The notes below the pieces were generated by a model. The model did not search any database. It was not told the DNA's origin and saw nothing but the letters and a program-made list of their open reading frames with translations. Below, piece after piece: positions 1-8,131 of a stretch of 32,737 nt of DNA; position 1 is the stretch's first letter, and each line of letters begins with the position of its first letter. The position numbers and the translations under genes are program-made. This stretch comes from Rhodospirillum sp. (GTDB lineage Bacteria > Pseudomonadota > Alphaproteobacteria > Rhodospirillales > Rhodospirillaceae): positions 1 to 32,737 of the forward strand of contig JAIOYK010000062.1 of assembly GCA_021741145.1 (NCBI GenBank), written 5' to 3'.

Positions 1-12
1 GCCCGCAGGAAT

Positions 13-1059
13 CTAGAACAAGCCGACCTGGGGGAACTCGGGGGAGTTGCCCGCCTCCACGGCGCGGAGGCGGCGGTGGTCTCGGTCGTGGAAACGGACG
101 CTGGTGGCTTCCTGGACGATTTGGATGCGATCGAAAAGGCCGCCCCGCACATAACCTGACCCTTTGAAGGAGTAGGGACCCTCGGCCATGATCAGAAGGG
201 CTGAGTCCCCTTCTTTCAACCATTGGGTCATATTGCGGTATTCGTTCTCCCCAAGCAGCGATAGGCCAATGGTGGGCACATCCACCTGGGCCACGTAGAG
301 ATCGATGAAGGTATCCTCTGAGGCGCCTTTTTCCGGGCGGGCGATAGCCTTGGGGTCTCCGCCCTGTTCGAAGGCGGTGTTCACGTCCGCGTTGGTCAGG
401 CGCAGACGGCGGATTGAGCCGTCGCCCAAAAGGGTCTCCCAGTCGCGGGCCTCGGGAGCGGCCTGGACCAAGGTGCGTTCGGGAGGGGCATTGGCCGCGT
501 CCAGCCCCGCCAGGCCCAAACGCCGTGCCACCTTCGCCGCCGCGCGAATGACGCTGTCTTGAATGACCAGAACCGTGACCGTGGCGCCGGAGATGATGTC
601 TGGTTTGCCGCCGTCTTCCGTTGGCTTCAGGGAAATGGCGTCCCATCCCACGAGACCATCCAGATAGGCGCGGATTTTCGTCTCGGGGATGCCGATCAGG
701 ACGATGGGTTCGTGGTGATCCATAAGCCGAACACCTGAGAGGCGGCCTTCCGTGGTTATGCCCGCGACCACGTGGATGGGCCGCCCGGAGTACCCCACCG
801 CGGACGCGAAGTCCGAGTTCAGAAAAACGTAGCCAACAACGGTATTGGAGGCGTCAAGCACCGGGACCACGGGGGGATCCCCATCAACGGGACCGTAGGC
901 CGTGGCACCCGGGACCAGATCCGCCGGGGCGAGGGAGGCCAGATAGGAACCCAGATCATGGGAGTCCTCGGCCAGCGCCTGGGCGAGGGGAAGGAAAAGC
1001 AGTCCAAGGACGAAAAGCGCCCTGGCGAAGAGGCCTTGATGGAACAAGAGGAGGGGCAT
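13..1059 (-). CDS. nosR: NosR-like N-terminal FMN-binding domain protein, ending at an in-frame amber codon
   Basis: NosR-family proteins support nitrous oxide reductase: a periplasmic FMN-binding domain followed by membrane helices and a polyferredoxin, feeding electrons to or maturing NosZ. Here 348 residues are seen. I chose the ATG at 1059 because GGAAGGA lies about 8 bases upstream and a signal peptide (MPLLLFHQGLFARALF, then a Leu-rich core ending near ALA) follows at once. The FMN-binding motif region SGATVTVLVIQDS, with the Thr that usually carries covalent FMN, is present. The C-terminal part (DRDHRRLRAVEAG, then EFPQVGLF) is typical of mid-NosR, but the frame stops at TAG (13-15). 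The four codons remaining in the window read IPAG in the same frame, which matches the usual continuation of NosR. So this is either a full nosR broken by a nonsense change or a shortened protein; the membrane part would lie outside the window. It is divergent from the ferritin-like gene. Confidence 0.8.
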   Translation of the reverse strand: MPLLLFHQGLFARALFVLGLLFLPLAQALAEDSHDLGSYLASLAPADLVPGATAYGPVDGDPPVVPVLDASNTVVGYVFLNSDFASAVGYSGRPIHVVAGITTEGRLSGVRLMDHHEPIVLIGIPETKIRAYLDGLVGWDAISLKPTEDGGKPDIISGATVTVLVIQDSVIRAAAKVARRLGLAGLDAANAPPERTLVQAAPEARDWETLLGDGSIRRLRLTNADVNTAFEQGGDPKAIARPEKGASEDTFIDLYVAQVDVPTIGLSLLGENEYRNMTQWLKEGDSALLIMAEGPYSFKGSGYVRGGLFDRIQIVQEATSVRFHDRDHRRLRAVEAGNSPEFPQVGLF

Positions 1060-1171
1060 GGCTCCGATCCTTCCTTGAGCGCGGTTCGATGCGGCGACGA
1101 AACCGGAGTGGCGCGTGGAAGGGCATGGACGAGACCACCCGTGCCGTTCGATTTGAACGAAGAGTACCATA

Positions 1172-1197
1172 CTAAAGTGCGAAAAACCAAACTTTAG
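1172..1197. promoter_or_regulatory. Inverted repeat in the nosR/ferritin divergent region
   Basis: CTAAAGT (1172-1178) and ACTTTAG (1191-1197) form a perfect 7-base inverted repeat with a 12-base A-rich spacer, between the divergent nosR-like and ferritin-like genes. A smaller repeat, CGTTC-N5-GAACG, lies at 1146-1160. They could be an operator or a leader hairpin of the minus-strand gene; no family of regulator can be named from the sequence. Confidence 0.3.
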
Positions 1198-1324
1198 CAT
1201 TGAATGTTACCGCCCCGTTGATGCTGAATATCCGTGCCCCTTGTCCTACTCCCGTCGGCGGGAGGGGGACTTGACTTCGGGTAAGTCCCGGCGCCGGTTC
1301 GCGCCCAGTGAAGGGAGACAGATC

Positions 1325-2239
1325 ATGCGATCCCAGGAAAACGTCCCGCGTTCGGCCATTCCTCCGGTGACCTTCGACTCCGTTCCACTCGTGGAATCCC
1401 GAGGAGACCTGCTTCGGATTGCCCGGGCCGTGGAGCGGGAGGCCGCCGACCGCTACGCCACGCTCGTGGCCGAGGCCGAACGGCGTGGCCTGGTTTCCTT
1501 GGCCAAGGTGTTCCGGCGTCTCGAGTTGGCGGAACGGGACCATCTGGAACGGGTGACGATCCTGGAGGGCGAGGCCGGTGGTGACGCGGGTGGCGCGTTT
1601 GCTTTTGCATGGTCGCCCGGAGTGTCGGAAACGGGCGAGGTCGCTTCGAACTTGATCGAGGATTTGGACGTCCTGACCCCATGGGGAATCTTGGACCTTG
1701 CCCTGACCAACGAGGAACGGGCTTTCGCCTTCTATGCCCGCGTGGCCGCCAAGACTTCGGATCCCGAAGCGAGACGCCTGGCCGAAACCCTGGCGTCGGA
1801 AGAGTTGGACCATGTGGCTTGGTTGCGCCTCCATCGTCTCAAGGCCTGGCCCGGGGAGCGGGAAGCGCGTGATGAGCTCCGACCCGAAGCGGGCCTACCC
1901 ACTCCCAAGGCCTCCCTGCGGGACCTGAAGATCCAGGCGCGCCAAATCGCCGAGGAGACGATGCTCCGCTTGGAAAAGGTCAAGGGCATGTCGGAAAGCC
2001 CCGGGCGGGATCTGCTGCTCGAGCTTTATGGTGGCGACCGGGGAGGGAACGGCGGAAAAGCGCCGGTCAATGGAGATGTCGTCGATATTGTCCGGCAAGA
2101 GGCTCTCCGCGCTGACCTTCTGTATCGGTCATGGATCACGGTTTGCGAAACAACCAAGAACGAGGATGTTCTGCGGTTCGCGCAGGAGGAAGCGGGTAAG
2201 ATCCTGGGGGCGCTGGCTCGATTGAGGGAGTGTCGATGA
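1325..2239 (+). CDS. Rubrerythrin/ferritin-like diiron protein
   Basis: Cytosolic four-helix-bundle protein of the ferritin-like superfamily, expected to bind a diiron centre and act in peroxide or iron handling. Start at ATG 1325 is set by AGGGAGA about 6-8 bases upstream. Ligand motifs are visible in the right order: Glu near 37-39 (AVEREAADRY), ExxH at E70/H73 (AERDHLE), Glu at 130/131 (NEERAFAFY) and ExxH at E160/H163 (SEELDHVAWL). That is the rubrerythrin pattern. At 304 residues it is about twice a minimal rubrerythrin domain; residues 200-304 look helical and contain a degenerate third bundle half (EALRADLLY, then EEAGKILGAL) without the His. No CxxC rubredoxin domain is seen. Divergence from the nosR-like gene suggests a link to anaerobic or nitrosative metabolism, but that is inference. 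Confidence 0.75.
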   Translation: MRSQENVPRSAIPPVTFDSVPLVESRGDLLRIARAVEREAADRYATLVAEAERRGLVSLAKVFRRLELAERDHLERVTILEGEAGGDAGGAFAFAWSPGVSETGEVASNLIEDLDVLTPWGILDLALTNEERAFAFYARVAAKTSDPEARRLAETLASEELDHVAWLRLHRLKAWPGEREARDELRPEAGLPTPKASLRDLKIQARQIAEETMLRLEKVKGMSESPGRDLLLELYGGDRGGNGGKAPVNGDVVDIVRQEALRADLLYRSWITVCETTKNEDVLRFAQEEAGKILGALARLRECR

Positions 2240-2318
2240 GGGAACTCACGAGTCCTCTTCTTTCAAGGATAAGACCTCATCGACCCGATCTCGTGGATCG
2301 CCGATCATTGGTCGCGAT

Positions 2319-2350
2319 CTGAACGAGGACCAGCCTGAACGAGGACCAGC
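2319..2350 (+). repeat. 16-base tandem duplication
   Basis: CTGAACGAGGACCAGC occurs twice head to tail (2319-2334 and 2335-2350) at the left edge of the decayed IS630 transposase. It is probably a slippage duplication. Confidence 0.8.
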
Positions 2351-2358
2351 CCCACCCC

Positions 2359-2789
2359 TTGATCGATCTCGTCGAGCGAGGCGCCATATCCACCGTGGAC
2401 GGCGTCGTGGGGTGGCGCCTGAAGGATCTCGTCGCCTGGATCCACGAGGAATTCGGGATCTCCCTGGATGAAATCACCGCCCAAGTCACTTCGGCCAAGT
2501 CACTCCGGGAGCCCATGCCGTTCTCATCGTCGATCAGGTGGGATGGCATGCCATCGACAAACGGGACGTCCCTTTCAGCCTTACCATCTTGCCCCTATCG
2601 CCACGATCCCCGGAACTCAACCCAGTCGAAAGCATCTGGCAATTCATGCGTGAGAGTTGGTTGTCCAATCGGATCTTCACTTCGTACAGGCCGATCCTCG
2701 ACCTCTGTTGCGAGGCATGGAACAAATTCGTCGAACAGCCGTGGAAAATTATGTCTATCGGCCCGAGGAACTGGGCTCATCGGTTCTAA
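2359..2789 (+). pseudogene. Decayed IS630-family transposase
   Basis: Two pieces of an IS630-type DDE transposase are seen in different frames. The first (2359 to about 2505) reads VDGVVGWRLKDLVAWIHEEF, the helix-turn-helix region. The second (about 2515-2789) reads HAVLIVDQVGWH, SPELNPVESIWQFM, WLSNRIF and AWNKF, ending WAHRF and TGA; this is the C-terminal catalytic half including the DQ(A/V)GWH and PELNPVE-IWQ motifs. A typical family member has about 340-350 residues, so roughly half is gone by internal deletion, and the two halves are out of frame. No intact start is present. It is a relic, not a functional transposase. Terminal inverted repeats could not be identified. Confidence 0.8.
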
Positions 2790-3052
2790 TCAACGCAGGT
2801 TGGCATTTGAGAGTGTGCTGCCCAGCCAGATCCCGCGGCCGAGCGCGCTTGTTTGTCTCGGTTGCCTTCCTCGAGACGTAGCGGGCCATGGTCAGGTCTG
2901 GCCGTCCGCTGATGAGCTCATCGGCCGGGTCCAGATGCCTGACCCGATCCCCGGCCCGGTCAGATCGGTTGGGTCCCTTGCTTGACGTCAATGCGAATCG
3001 AGGGGTGGCGCCCGGCGGACGTTCCCATGCCACCAGGATGAACTGCTCTAAT
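2790..3052. other. Intergenic stretch without a recognised gene
   Basis: GC-rich sequence following the IS630 relic. Short open frames occur on both strands but none shows a recognisable domain or a convincing ribosome binding site. It may be more mobile-element debris. Confidence 0.5.
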
Positions 3053-3430
3053 AGGAAGATTGATGTGAATTGCTATAACTTTGACGTGTTCTTACTCTTT
3101 GTGCATAAAGCGATTTAATAGATTATAGTTGGATTTTAGGTTTATTTAGAAATTTTACGCAAAATAATAACGCAATTTTATAAATAAAAATTAATAGAAA
3201 TATGTATAGCAATATCAATTAATCAAAAATAACAAGATATAAGTAATTAAAAATGACATGTAACTCCTATTATATTAAATCACATTGGGTAAGCATGCAT
3301 TTGTATGTTGCGTTGCGTCGGAGAAGTTAGGTGAAATATGTGAAATAAAATGAAGTAATTGAAGATAGTGCAAGTGTATACATGGACGTTTTCAATGGTG
3401 AACTGGGCTCTTGCCTTTCTCATTCAAAGG
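3053..3430. other. AT-rich non-coding island
   Basis: Composition changes abruptly near 3053 from GC-rich to strongly AT-rich; the 60 bases from 3181 contain only about nine G or C. No credible coding frame is present. It ends just upstream of the LacI-type regulator, so it probably includes that gene's promoter region, but its length and composition suggest foreign or otherwise unusual DNA (for example a silencer-bound or curved region, or an element remnant). Confidence 0.7.
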
Positions 3431-3434
3431 GGGA

Positions 3435-3448
3435 TTAAATCGTTTTAT
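3435..3448. promoter_or_regulatory. Possible LacI-type operator
   Basis: TTAAATCGTTTTAT is an imperfect palindrome centred on CG (5 of 7 arm positions match), 23 bases before the LacI-family start codon. LacI-family operators usually have a central CG and many family members autoregulate. The match is only fair. Confidence 0.3.
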
Positions 3449-3471
3449 CAAACAGGGCGGGATGAAAAACA

Positions 3472-4596
3472 GTGGTCCAAGGCGACGCGAATGCCGGAAA
3501 CGCCGGTCGTGGAGAACGGGTTGAGGGAGGTCGGGGTGCCCAGCGTCCCAAGATCCTGGACGTCGCCAAGGCATGCGGCGTATCTCCCGCGACCGTGTCC
3601 AACGCGCTGGCCAACAAACGCCAAGTGAAGGCGGAAACGCGTGAACTCGTCCGGCGCGTCGCCATCGAGATGGGATATCGTCCCTCGGCCGCCGCGCGGG
3701 GGCTGAGCTCGCGGGCCGGGCGGACATGGTCCGTGGGCCTCGTCGTTGGTGATATCGAAAACCCGGTGGTGCCGACCATCGTGCGCGGCGTCGAAGAGAT
3801 CCTCTGGGCCAGTCGAACCAGCCTCATCCTCTGCAATACCGATTTCCAGCAGGACAAGAAGATGGCCTATGTGCGGTCCCTCGTGGATCGGGATATCGAT
3901 GGCCTGATTCTAGTCTCGCATCTGTTCAACGACATGGAAGCCCGCTCCATCAGCCTGCTGGACCTGCCGATCGTCACCGTCAATCGCATGGCCGACGAAT
4001 GGAAGACGGACTACGTTGGCATTGACAACACGGCGGGCACGCGCTCCGCGGTCAACTATCTGACGGGCATGGGCCACCGGCGTATCGCCTATATCAAGGG
4101 GCTCCACACATCCACCGCCGCCGAGGCACGGTTCGACGGCTATCTCGTCGGAATCGCCGCCGCCGGGGGGGACACCGACCCCGATTTGGTCGTCCAGGGG
4201 GATTACACCCAGGAGTCCGGCGATATCGCCACCCGCCAGCTGATGGCCCTCGACAGGCCGCCGACCGCCATCGTCGCGGCCAACGATCTGATGGCGCTGG
4301 GCGTGCTCGGCGCTCTGCGCAATCTGGGTGTCTCCGTTCCCGGGGAGGTTTCCGTGGTCGGTTTCGACGACATCCACATGTCGCGCCACCCTCTCATCAA
4401 CCTGACAACGGTCCACTACCCGCAGCATGAAACCGGCGCCATGGCCGCCCGACTCCTGCTTCGACGCATCGAGGACGGGCCGGACGAACTGCCGCGGTCC
4501 ATGGTGCTGCAGCCGTCGTTGATCGTGCGGGGCACCACGGCGCCCCCTCGGGATATGCCGGGGACAGCCGGATCCGGCCCCAACATAACGGTATAA
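3472..4596 (+). CDS. LacI-family transcriptional regulator
   Basis: DNA-binding regulator of the LacI/GalR family. After a 20-odd residue Gly/Arg-rich leader, the helix-turn-helix reads ILDVAKACGVSPATVSNALA (about residues 28-47), followed by the hinge (GYRPSAAARGL) and a periplasmic-binding-protein-like effector domain (VGLVVGDIENPVVPTIVRGV onward; PTAIVAANDLMALGVL; VVGFDDIHMSRH). Length of 374 is normal to slightly long. The start is GTG 3472: a stop (3463-3465) lies directly upstream in frame and no other start precedes the HTH. It lies 19 bases before the TPP-enzyme gene on the same strand and is the obvious regulator of the TPP-DhaKL-TRAP cluster, responding to a sugar-like or small polyol effector if it follows its family. 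Confidence 0.9.
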   Translation: MVQGDANAGNAGRGERVEGGRGAQRPKILDVAKACGVSPATVSNALANKRQVKAETRELVRRVAIEMGYRPSAAARGLSSRAGRTWSVGLVVGDIENPVVPTIVRGVEEILWASRTSLILCNTDFQQDKKMAYVRSLVDRDIDGLILVSHLFNDMEARSISLLDLPIVTVNRMADEWKTDYVGIDNTAGTRSAVNYLTGMGHRRIAYIKGLHTSTAAEARFDGYLVGIAAAGGDTDPDLVVQGDYTQESGDIATRQLMALDRPPTAIVAANDLMALGVLGALRNLGVSVPGEVSVVGFDDIHMSRHPLINLTTVHYPQHETGAMAARLLLRRIEDGPDELPRSMVLQPSLIVRGTTAPPRDMPGTAGSGPNITV

Positions 4597-4615
4597 TTCG
4601 GAGGTTTCCAAGTCC

Positions 4616-6358
4616 ATGTACGCCGTCCAGTCTCCCAATCGCCGGCATACCATTCCCGGTTCCGCGGGCGCCTACGCCCTGGCGAGCGCCCTCAAGCGCC
4701 ACGGTGTCGAAGTCATCTTCGGCCAGAGCATTCCCGCGGCCCTGTTCGTGGTCGCCCCCGAATTTGGCATCCGCCAGATCGGCTACCGGACGGAGAACGC
4801 GGGCGCCGCGATGGCCGACGCCTATGCGCGGGTCAGCCACAAGGTTCCCGTCGTCACCGGCCAGAACGGACCGGCCGCCACGCTGCTGGTCGCCGGGCTG
4901 GCGGAGGCTCTGAAGGCCTCCATCCCCGTGGTCGCCATCGTCCAGGACGTCCACCGAAAGCAAGTCGATAAGAACGCCTTCCAGGAACTCGACCATCTGG
5001 AACTGTTCAAGGGGGCGGCGAAATGGATCCGTCGGGTCTCCGAGGCCGACCGCATCGATGACTATGTGGACATGGCTTTCACCGCGGCGGCCTCCGGTCG
5101 ACCGGGTCCGGCGGTGCTGATCGTGCCCATCGACATGTTCGTCGAGACCGGGGTCGAAGGCGACAAGCGCCGGGCATCCCTCGGGACCTATCCCCTGGAC
5201 CGCAGCGTCGCCGATCCCGCCGCCGTGGCCAAGGCCGCGGACCTTCTGGCCGGGGCACGGGCGCCGCTGGTGATCGCCGGTGGCGGTGTCCATTCCTCCG
5301 ACGCCGCCCAGGCCCTGGCCGCTCTTCAGGAAATGGCCTCCTTGCCGGTGGCGACCACGGTCATGGGCAAGGGCGGGGTGGACGAGACCCATTCCCTCTC
5401 CATCGGCGTGGTCGGCTACTTCATGGGCCCCCGCGGCCGAACCCGCCACCTGCGTGGCCTGATCACGGAAGCCGACGTGGTCCTGCTGGTCGGCAATCGT
5501 GCCAACCAGAACGGCACCGACAGTTGGTCGCTCTATCCCCCCGGCGCCCATTACATCCACATCGACGTGGATGGCCAGGAGATTGGTCGCAACTACGAGG
5601 CCGGAACGCGCCTGGTGGGCGACGCCCGCCTGACCCTGGAGGCCCTGACGGACGCGCTTTCCACCCGAGATTTGTCGGCGCGGCGGGCCGCCCGGGAGGG
5701 ACTTGAGGAGATCATCGCCACCGGTCACGAGGCCTTCGAGGCGGAGGTCGCCGCGACCCTGGACCTCGACCAATCACCGTTGCGGCCGGAACGCCTGATG
5801 CGCGACCTCGACGGTCTGTTGACGCCGGAGAGCATCGTCGTCACCGATGCCAGCTATTCCTCGGTCTGGGTGGCCAACTATCTGACCGCCCGTGCGGCGG
5901 GACAGCGCTTCATCACCCCGCGTGGGCTGGCCGGGTTGGGTTGGGGATTGCCCTACGCCATCGGCGCCAAGATCGCGCGGCCCGCGGCTCCGGTGTTCTG
6001 TCTGGTTGGCGATGGCGGCTTCGCCCATGTGTGGTCCGAACTGGAAACGGCTCGGCGCATGCGGACTCCCGTGGTGGTGGCGGTCCTGAACAACGAGATT
6101 CTTGGCTACGAGAAGCACGCCGAAAAAACCCTGTTCGAGGACTATTCGGATGCCTGCGACTTCCAGCCGGTGGACCATGCGGCCATCGCCCGGGCCTGCG
6201 GCTGCGAGGGTTCGCGGATCGAGCGGGCGGGCGATTTCCGGCCGGCCCTGGAGGCGGCGCTGGCCGCGCCGACTGTCACGGTACTCGACGTGGTCACCGA
6301 CGCCAAGGCCTACCCGCCGGTGACGATGTTCGAGGGTAAGGCAATCCTGGAAAGCTGA
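4616..6358 (+). CDS. Thiamine-diphosphate-dependent lyase/synthase of the acetolactate synthase superfamily
   Basis: Three-domain ThDP enzyme (580 residues, normal for acetolactate synthase, oxalyl-CoA decarboxylase or 2-hydroxyacyl-CoA lyase relatives). The N-terminal domain carries the ThDP-activating Glu at E60 (GYRTENAGAAMADAYAR), the middle domain begins near 200, and the C-terminal domain has the Mg-ThDP motif GDG (465-467) followed by NN (492-493). SD GGAGG sits about 10 bases before ATG 4616. It follows the LacI gene by 19 bases and precedes dhaK. Substrate cannot be read from sequence. Its neighbours (a small-ketose kinase, a family III CoA-transferase) suggest it makes or breaks a C-C bond next to a two- or three-carbon unit rather than making branched-chain amino acids; no ilvN-like small subunit is present. 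Start and family are secure; the reaction is not. Confidence 0.85.
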   Translation: MYAVQSPNRRHTIPGSAGAYALASALKRHGVEVIFGQSIPAALFVVAPEFGIRQIGYRTENAGAAMADAYARVSHKVPVVTGQNGPAATLLVAGLAEALKASIPVVAIVQDVHRKQVDKNAFQELDHLELFKGAAKWIRRVSEADRIDDYVDMAFTAAASGRPGPAVLIVPIDMFVETGVEGDKRRASLGTYPLDRSVADPAAVAKAADLLAGARAPLVIAGGGVHSSDAAQALAALQEMASLPVATTVMGKGGVDETHSLSIGVVGYFMGPRGRTRHLRGLITEADVVLLVGNRANQNGTDSWSLYPPGAHYIHIDVDGQEIGRNYEAGTRLVGDARLTLEALTDALSTRDLSARRAAREGLEEIIATGHEAFEAEVAATLDLDQSPLRPERLMRDLDGLLTPESIVVTDASYSSVWVANYLTARAAGQRFITPRGLAGLGWGLPYAIGAKIARPAAPVFCLVGDGGFAHVWSELETARRMRTPVVVAVLNNEILGYEKHAEKTLFEDYSDACDFQPVDHAAIARACGCEGSRIERAGDFRPALEAALAAPTVTVLDVVTDAKAYPPVTMFEGKAILES

Positions 6359-6479
6359 GGCCGACCCGACTTTCCCGAATCGAGGAGACCGCCGCCAGAC
6401 CCTTCCCCGCGCGGGAGAGACCGGCGAAGGGACCCTCTTTGCCTGGATACAATCAAAAGCCCGAAAAGGGGATCCGTCC

Positions 6480-7478
6480 ATGAAAAAACTGATGAACAAG
6501 GCCGAGGACTACGTCGATGAAATGCTCGACGGCCTGATCCTGGTCCATCCCTCCCTGGTCCGCGATGGCGAGTCTGGCCGGGTGATCCGGCGGAGCGCCG
6601 GCGCCCGCCAGGGCAAGGTGGGAATCGCCTCTGGCGGGGGGTCCGGCCACCTGCCGCTGTTCACGGGCTACGTGGGGCCGGGCCTGCTTGATACCTGCGC
6701 CATCGGCAATGTTTTCGAGGGGCCCACGGTGAACAGCTGCTTGGAGGCGATCCGCCTCGCCGATGGCGGCCGGGGCGTGCTTCGGCTCTACGGCAATTAC
6801 GGCGGCGACCGCATGAACTTCGACATGGCCGGGGACCTGCTGGAGGACGAGGGGATCGTGACGACCACCGTTCTGGGCAATGACGATATCGCCAGTGGCG
6901 ACGCGTCCGAACGGGATAAGCGCCGGGGCGTGGCCGGGCTGATCTACGCCTATAAGCTCGCCGGGGCGAGCGCCGAGGCTGGCGCCGACCTGGAGACGGT
7001 CACCCGGGTGGCCGCCAAGGCGGTGGCCGCGACCCGGTCCATCGGCCTCGCGCTCTCGCCCTGTCAGGTTCCGACCGCGGCCCATCCCACTTTTACCCTC
7101 GGCGAGGGTGAAGTGGAAATGGGCATGGGCATCCATGGCGAGCGGGGCCTGTGGCGCGATGGCATGAAACCCGCCGACGCCCTGGTCGAGGAAATGATTG
7201 GACGCCTGCTCGCCGACCGGCCCGAGGGGGCGGGAGAGCGGGTCTCCATCCTGGTCAACAGCCTGGGGGCCACGCCGCTGGAGGAACTGTTCATCCTCTA
7301 CCGGCGCGCCGCCGCGCTCCTGGCCGAGGCGGGGCTGTCCGTCGTCATGCCGTTGGTCGGTCCCTTCGCCACCTCCATGGAGATGGCGGGGGCCTCGATC
7401 AGTCTCTGTTTCCTTGACGACGAACTGGCCGGTCTGCTCGCCACCCCCGCCGACTGCCCGTTCTGGAAGGTCGGCTGA
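6480..7478 (+). CDS. dhaK: Dihydroxyacetone kinase DhaK-type subunit
   Basis: Substrate-binding subunit of a dihydroxyacetone-kinase-family enzyme, which binds the ketose covalently as a hemiaminal on a His. The key residues of the Escherichia coli protein have counterparts: H57 in GGGSGHLPLF, D110 in YGGDRMNFD and the substrate-binding His H219 in GMGIHGERG. Length 332 is slightly shorter than typical. The loop after GSGH reads LPLF rather than the usual EP of glycerone kinases, so a related ketose such as erythrulose or another short branched sugar is possible. ATG 6480 has AGGGGA about 8 bases upstream. The gene lies 121 bases after the TPP enzyme and overlaps dhaL by one base. Confidence 0.88.
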   Translation: MKKLMNKAEDYVDEMLDGLILVHPSLVRDGESGRVIRRSAGARQGKVGIASGGGSGHLPLFTGYVGPGLLDTCAIGNVFEGPTVNSCLEAIRLADGGRGVLRLYGNYGGDRMNFDMAGDLLEDEGIVTTTVLGNDDIASGDASERDKRRGVAGLIYAYKLAGASAEAGADLETVTRVAAKAVAATRSIGLALSPCQVPTAAHPTFTLGEGEVEMGMGIHGERGLWRDGMKPADALVEEMIGRLLADRPEGAGERVSILVNSLGATPLEELFILYRRAAALLAEAGLSVVMPLVGPFATSMEMAGASISLCFLDDELAGLLATPADCPFWKVG

Positions 7479-8101
7479 TGGCCGCGCGTGTCGAGAACCT
7501 CGCCGCGGCCGTGGCCCGTGCCCTGGCCGGCATCGGCCCCATCGAACGGGATCTGGACGCCGCCGACGCCCAACTGGGCGACGGCGACACGGGCGGCATG
7601 ATCGCCCGCGTGATTGGCCGCATGGCGGCGACGGACCTGTCCGAGGACCGGGACATGGGCGTCGCCCTGACCAAACTGGCCAAGGCGGCGGCGGCGGCCA
7701 CCGGATCGAGCCTCGGCACCCTCGTGGCCACGGGCTTTCTGACCGTCGGAAAGGCGGTCAAAGGTCGAGAAGAGGTTCCCTGGGGCGAATGGGGTCCGCT
7801 GCTCGCCACCGCCCGCGACGCCATGGCCGCCCGCGGCGGCGCGGCGTTGGGCGACAAGACGGTCCTGGACGGTCTGGACGCCGTGGCCGAGGCCATCGGC
7901 GCCCAGGACACGCGAGAGGCCGTGGCGGCCGCGGCGCTGTCGGCGGGGCGGCGATCCCTGGTGAATTTCCGTGACCGTCCTTGCCGCATGGGACGGGCGC
8001 GGCTCCACGCCGAACGCAGCGTCGGCCGCGACGACCCCGGCATGCTGGCCTTGGTTTTGCTCATGGAGGCCTCCCTTTCCCCAGAGGCCCCGGCCGCCTG
8101 A
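7478..8101 (+). CDS. dhaL: Dihydroxyacetone kinase DhaL-type nucleotide-binding subunit
   Basis: All-helical nucleotide-binding subunit that works with DhaK. The three metal-binding Asp residues are at D30, D35 and D37 in DAQLGDGDTGG, identical in position to Escherichia coli DhaL. The second nucleotide contact loop (TGSSLGTLVATGF) follows, and the C-terminal MGRAR...DPGMLALVL helix-capping region is present. Length 207 is normal. ATG 7478 overlaps the dhaK stop (TGATG), which implies translational coupling. No dhaM (PTS phosphodonor) gene is in the window, so the pair may use ATP directly or borrow a DhaM encoded elsewhere. Confidence 0.9.
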   Translation: MAARVENLAAAVARALAGIGPIERDLDAADAQLGDGDTGGMIARVIGRMAATDLSEDRDMGVALTKLAKAAAAATGSSLGTLVATGFLTVGKAVKGREEVPWGEWGPLLATARDAMAARGGAALGDKTVLDGLDAVAEAIGAQDTREAVAAAALSAGRRSLVNFRDRPCRMGRARLHAERSVGRDDPGMLALVLLMEASLSPEAPAA

Positions 8102-8131
8102 TCCGGATTGGTACAATTGGAGATAACGAAC

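Noticed and set aside
772..1197. Plus-strand open frame of 141 codons opposite nosR
   Set aside because: It is antisense to a clear NosR domain, has low-complexity composition and no ribosome site.
1218..1231. TTGATGCTGAATAT as an FNR/DNR box controlling nosR
   Set aside because: Only one half-site matches TTGAT-N4-ATCAA; the other half matches at two of five positions and the site is about 160 bases from the nosR start.
2888..3118. Short plus-strand frame after the IS630 relic
   Set aside because: No domain, no ribosome site, and its end runs into the AT-rich island.
3462..3524. Short ATG frame of about 20 codons overlapping the LacI start
   Set aside because: Arg-rich, ends quickly and is explained by the leader of the LacI gene; a leader peptide is possible but unsupported.
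4397..5773. 458-codon minus-strand frame opposite the ThDP enzyme
   Set aside because: The plus strand encodes a ThDP enzyme with all motifs; the long antisense frame is a product of GC-rich third positions.
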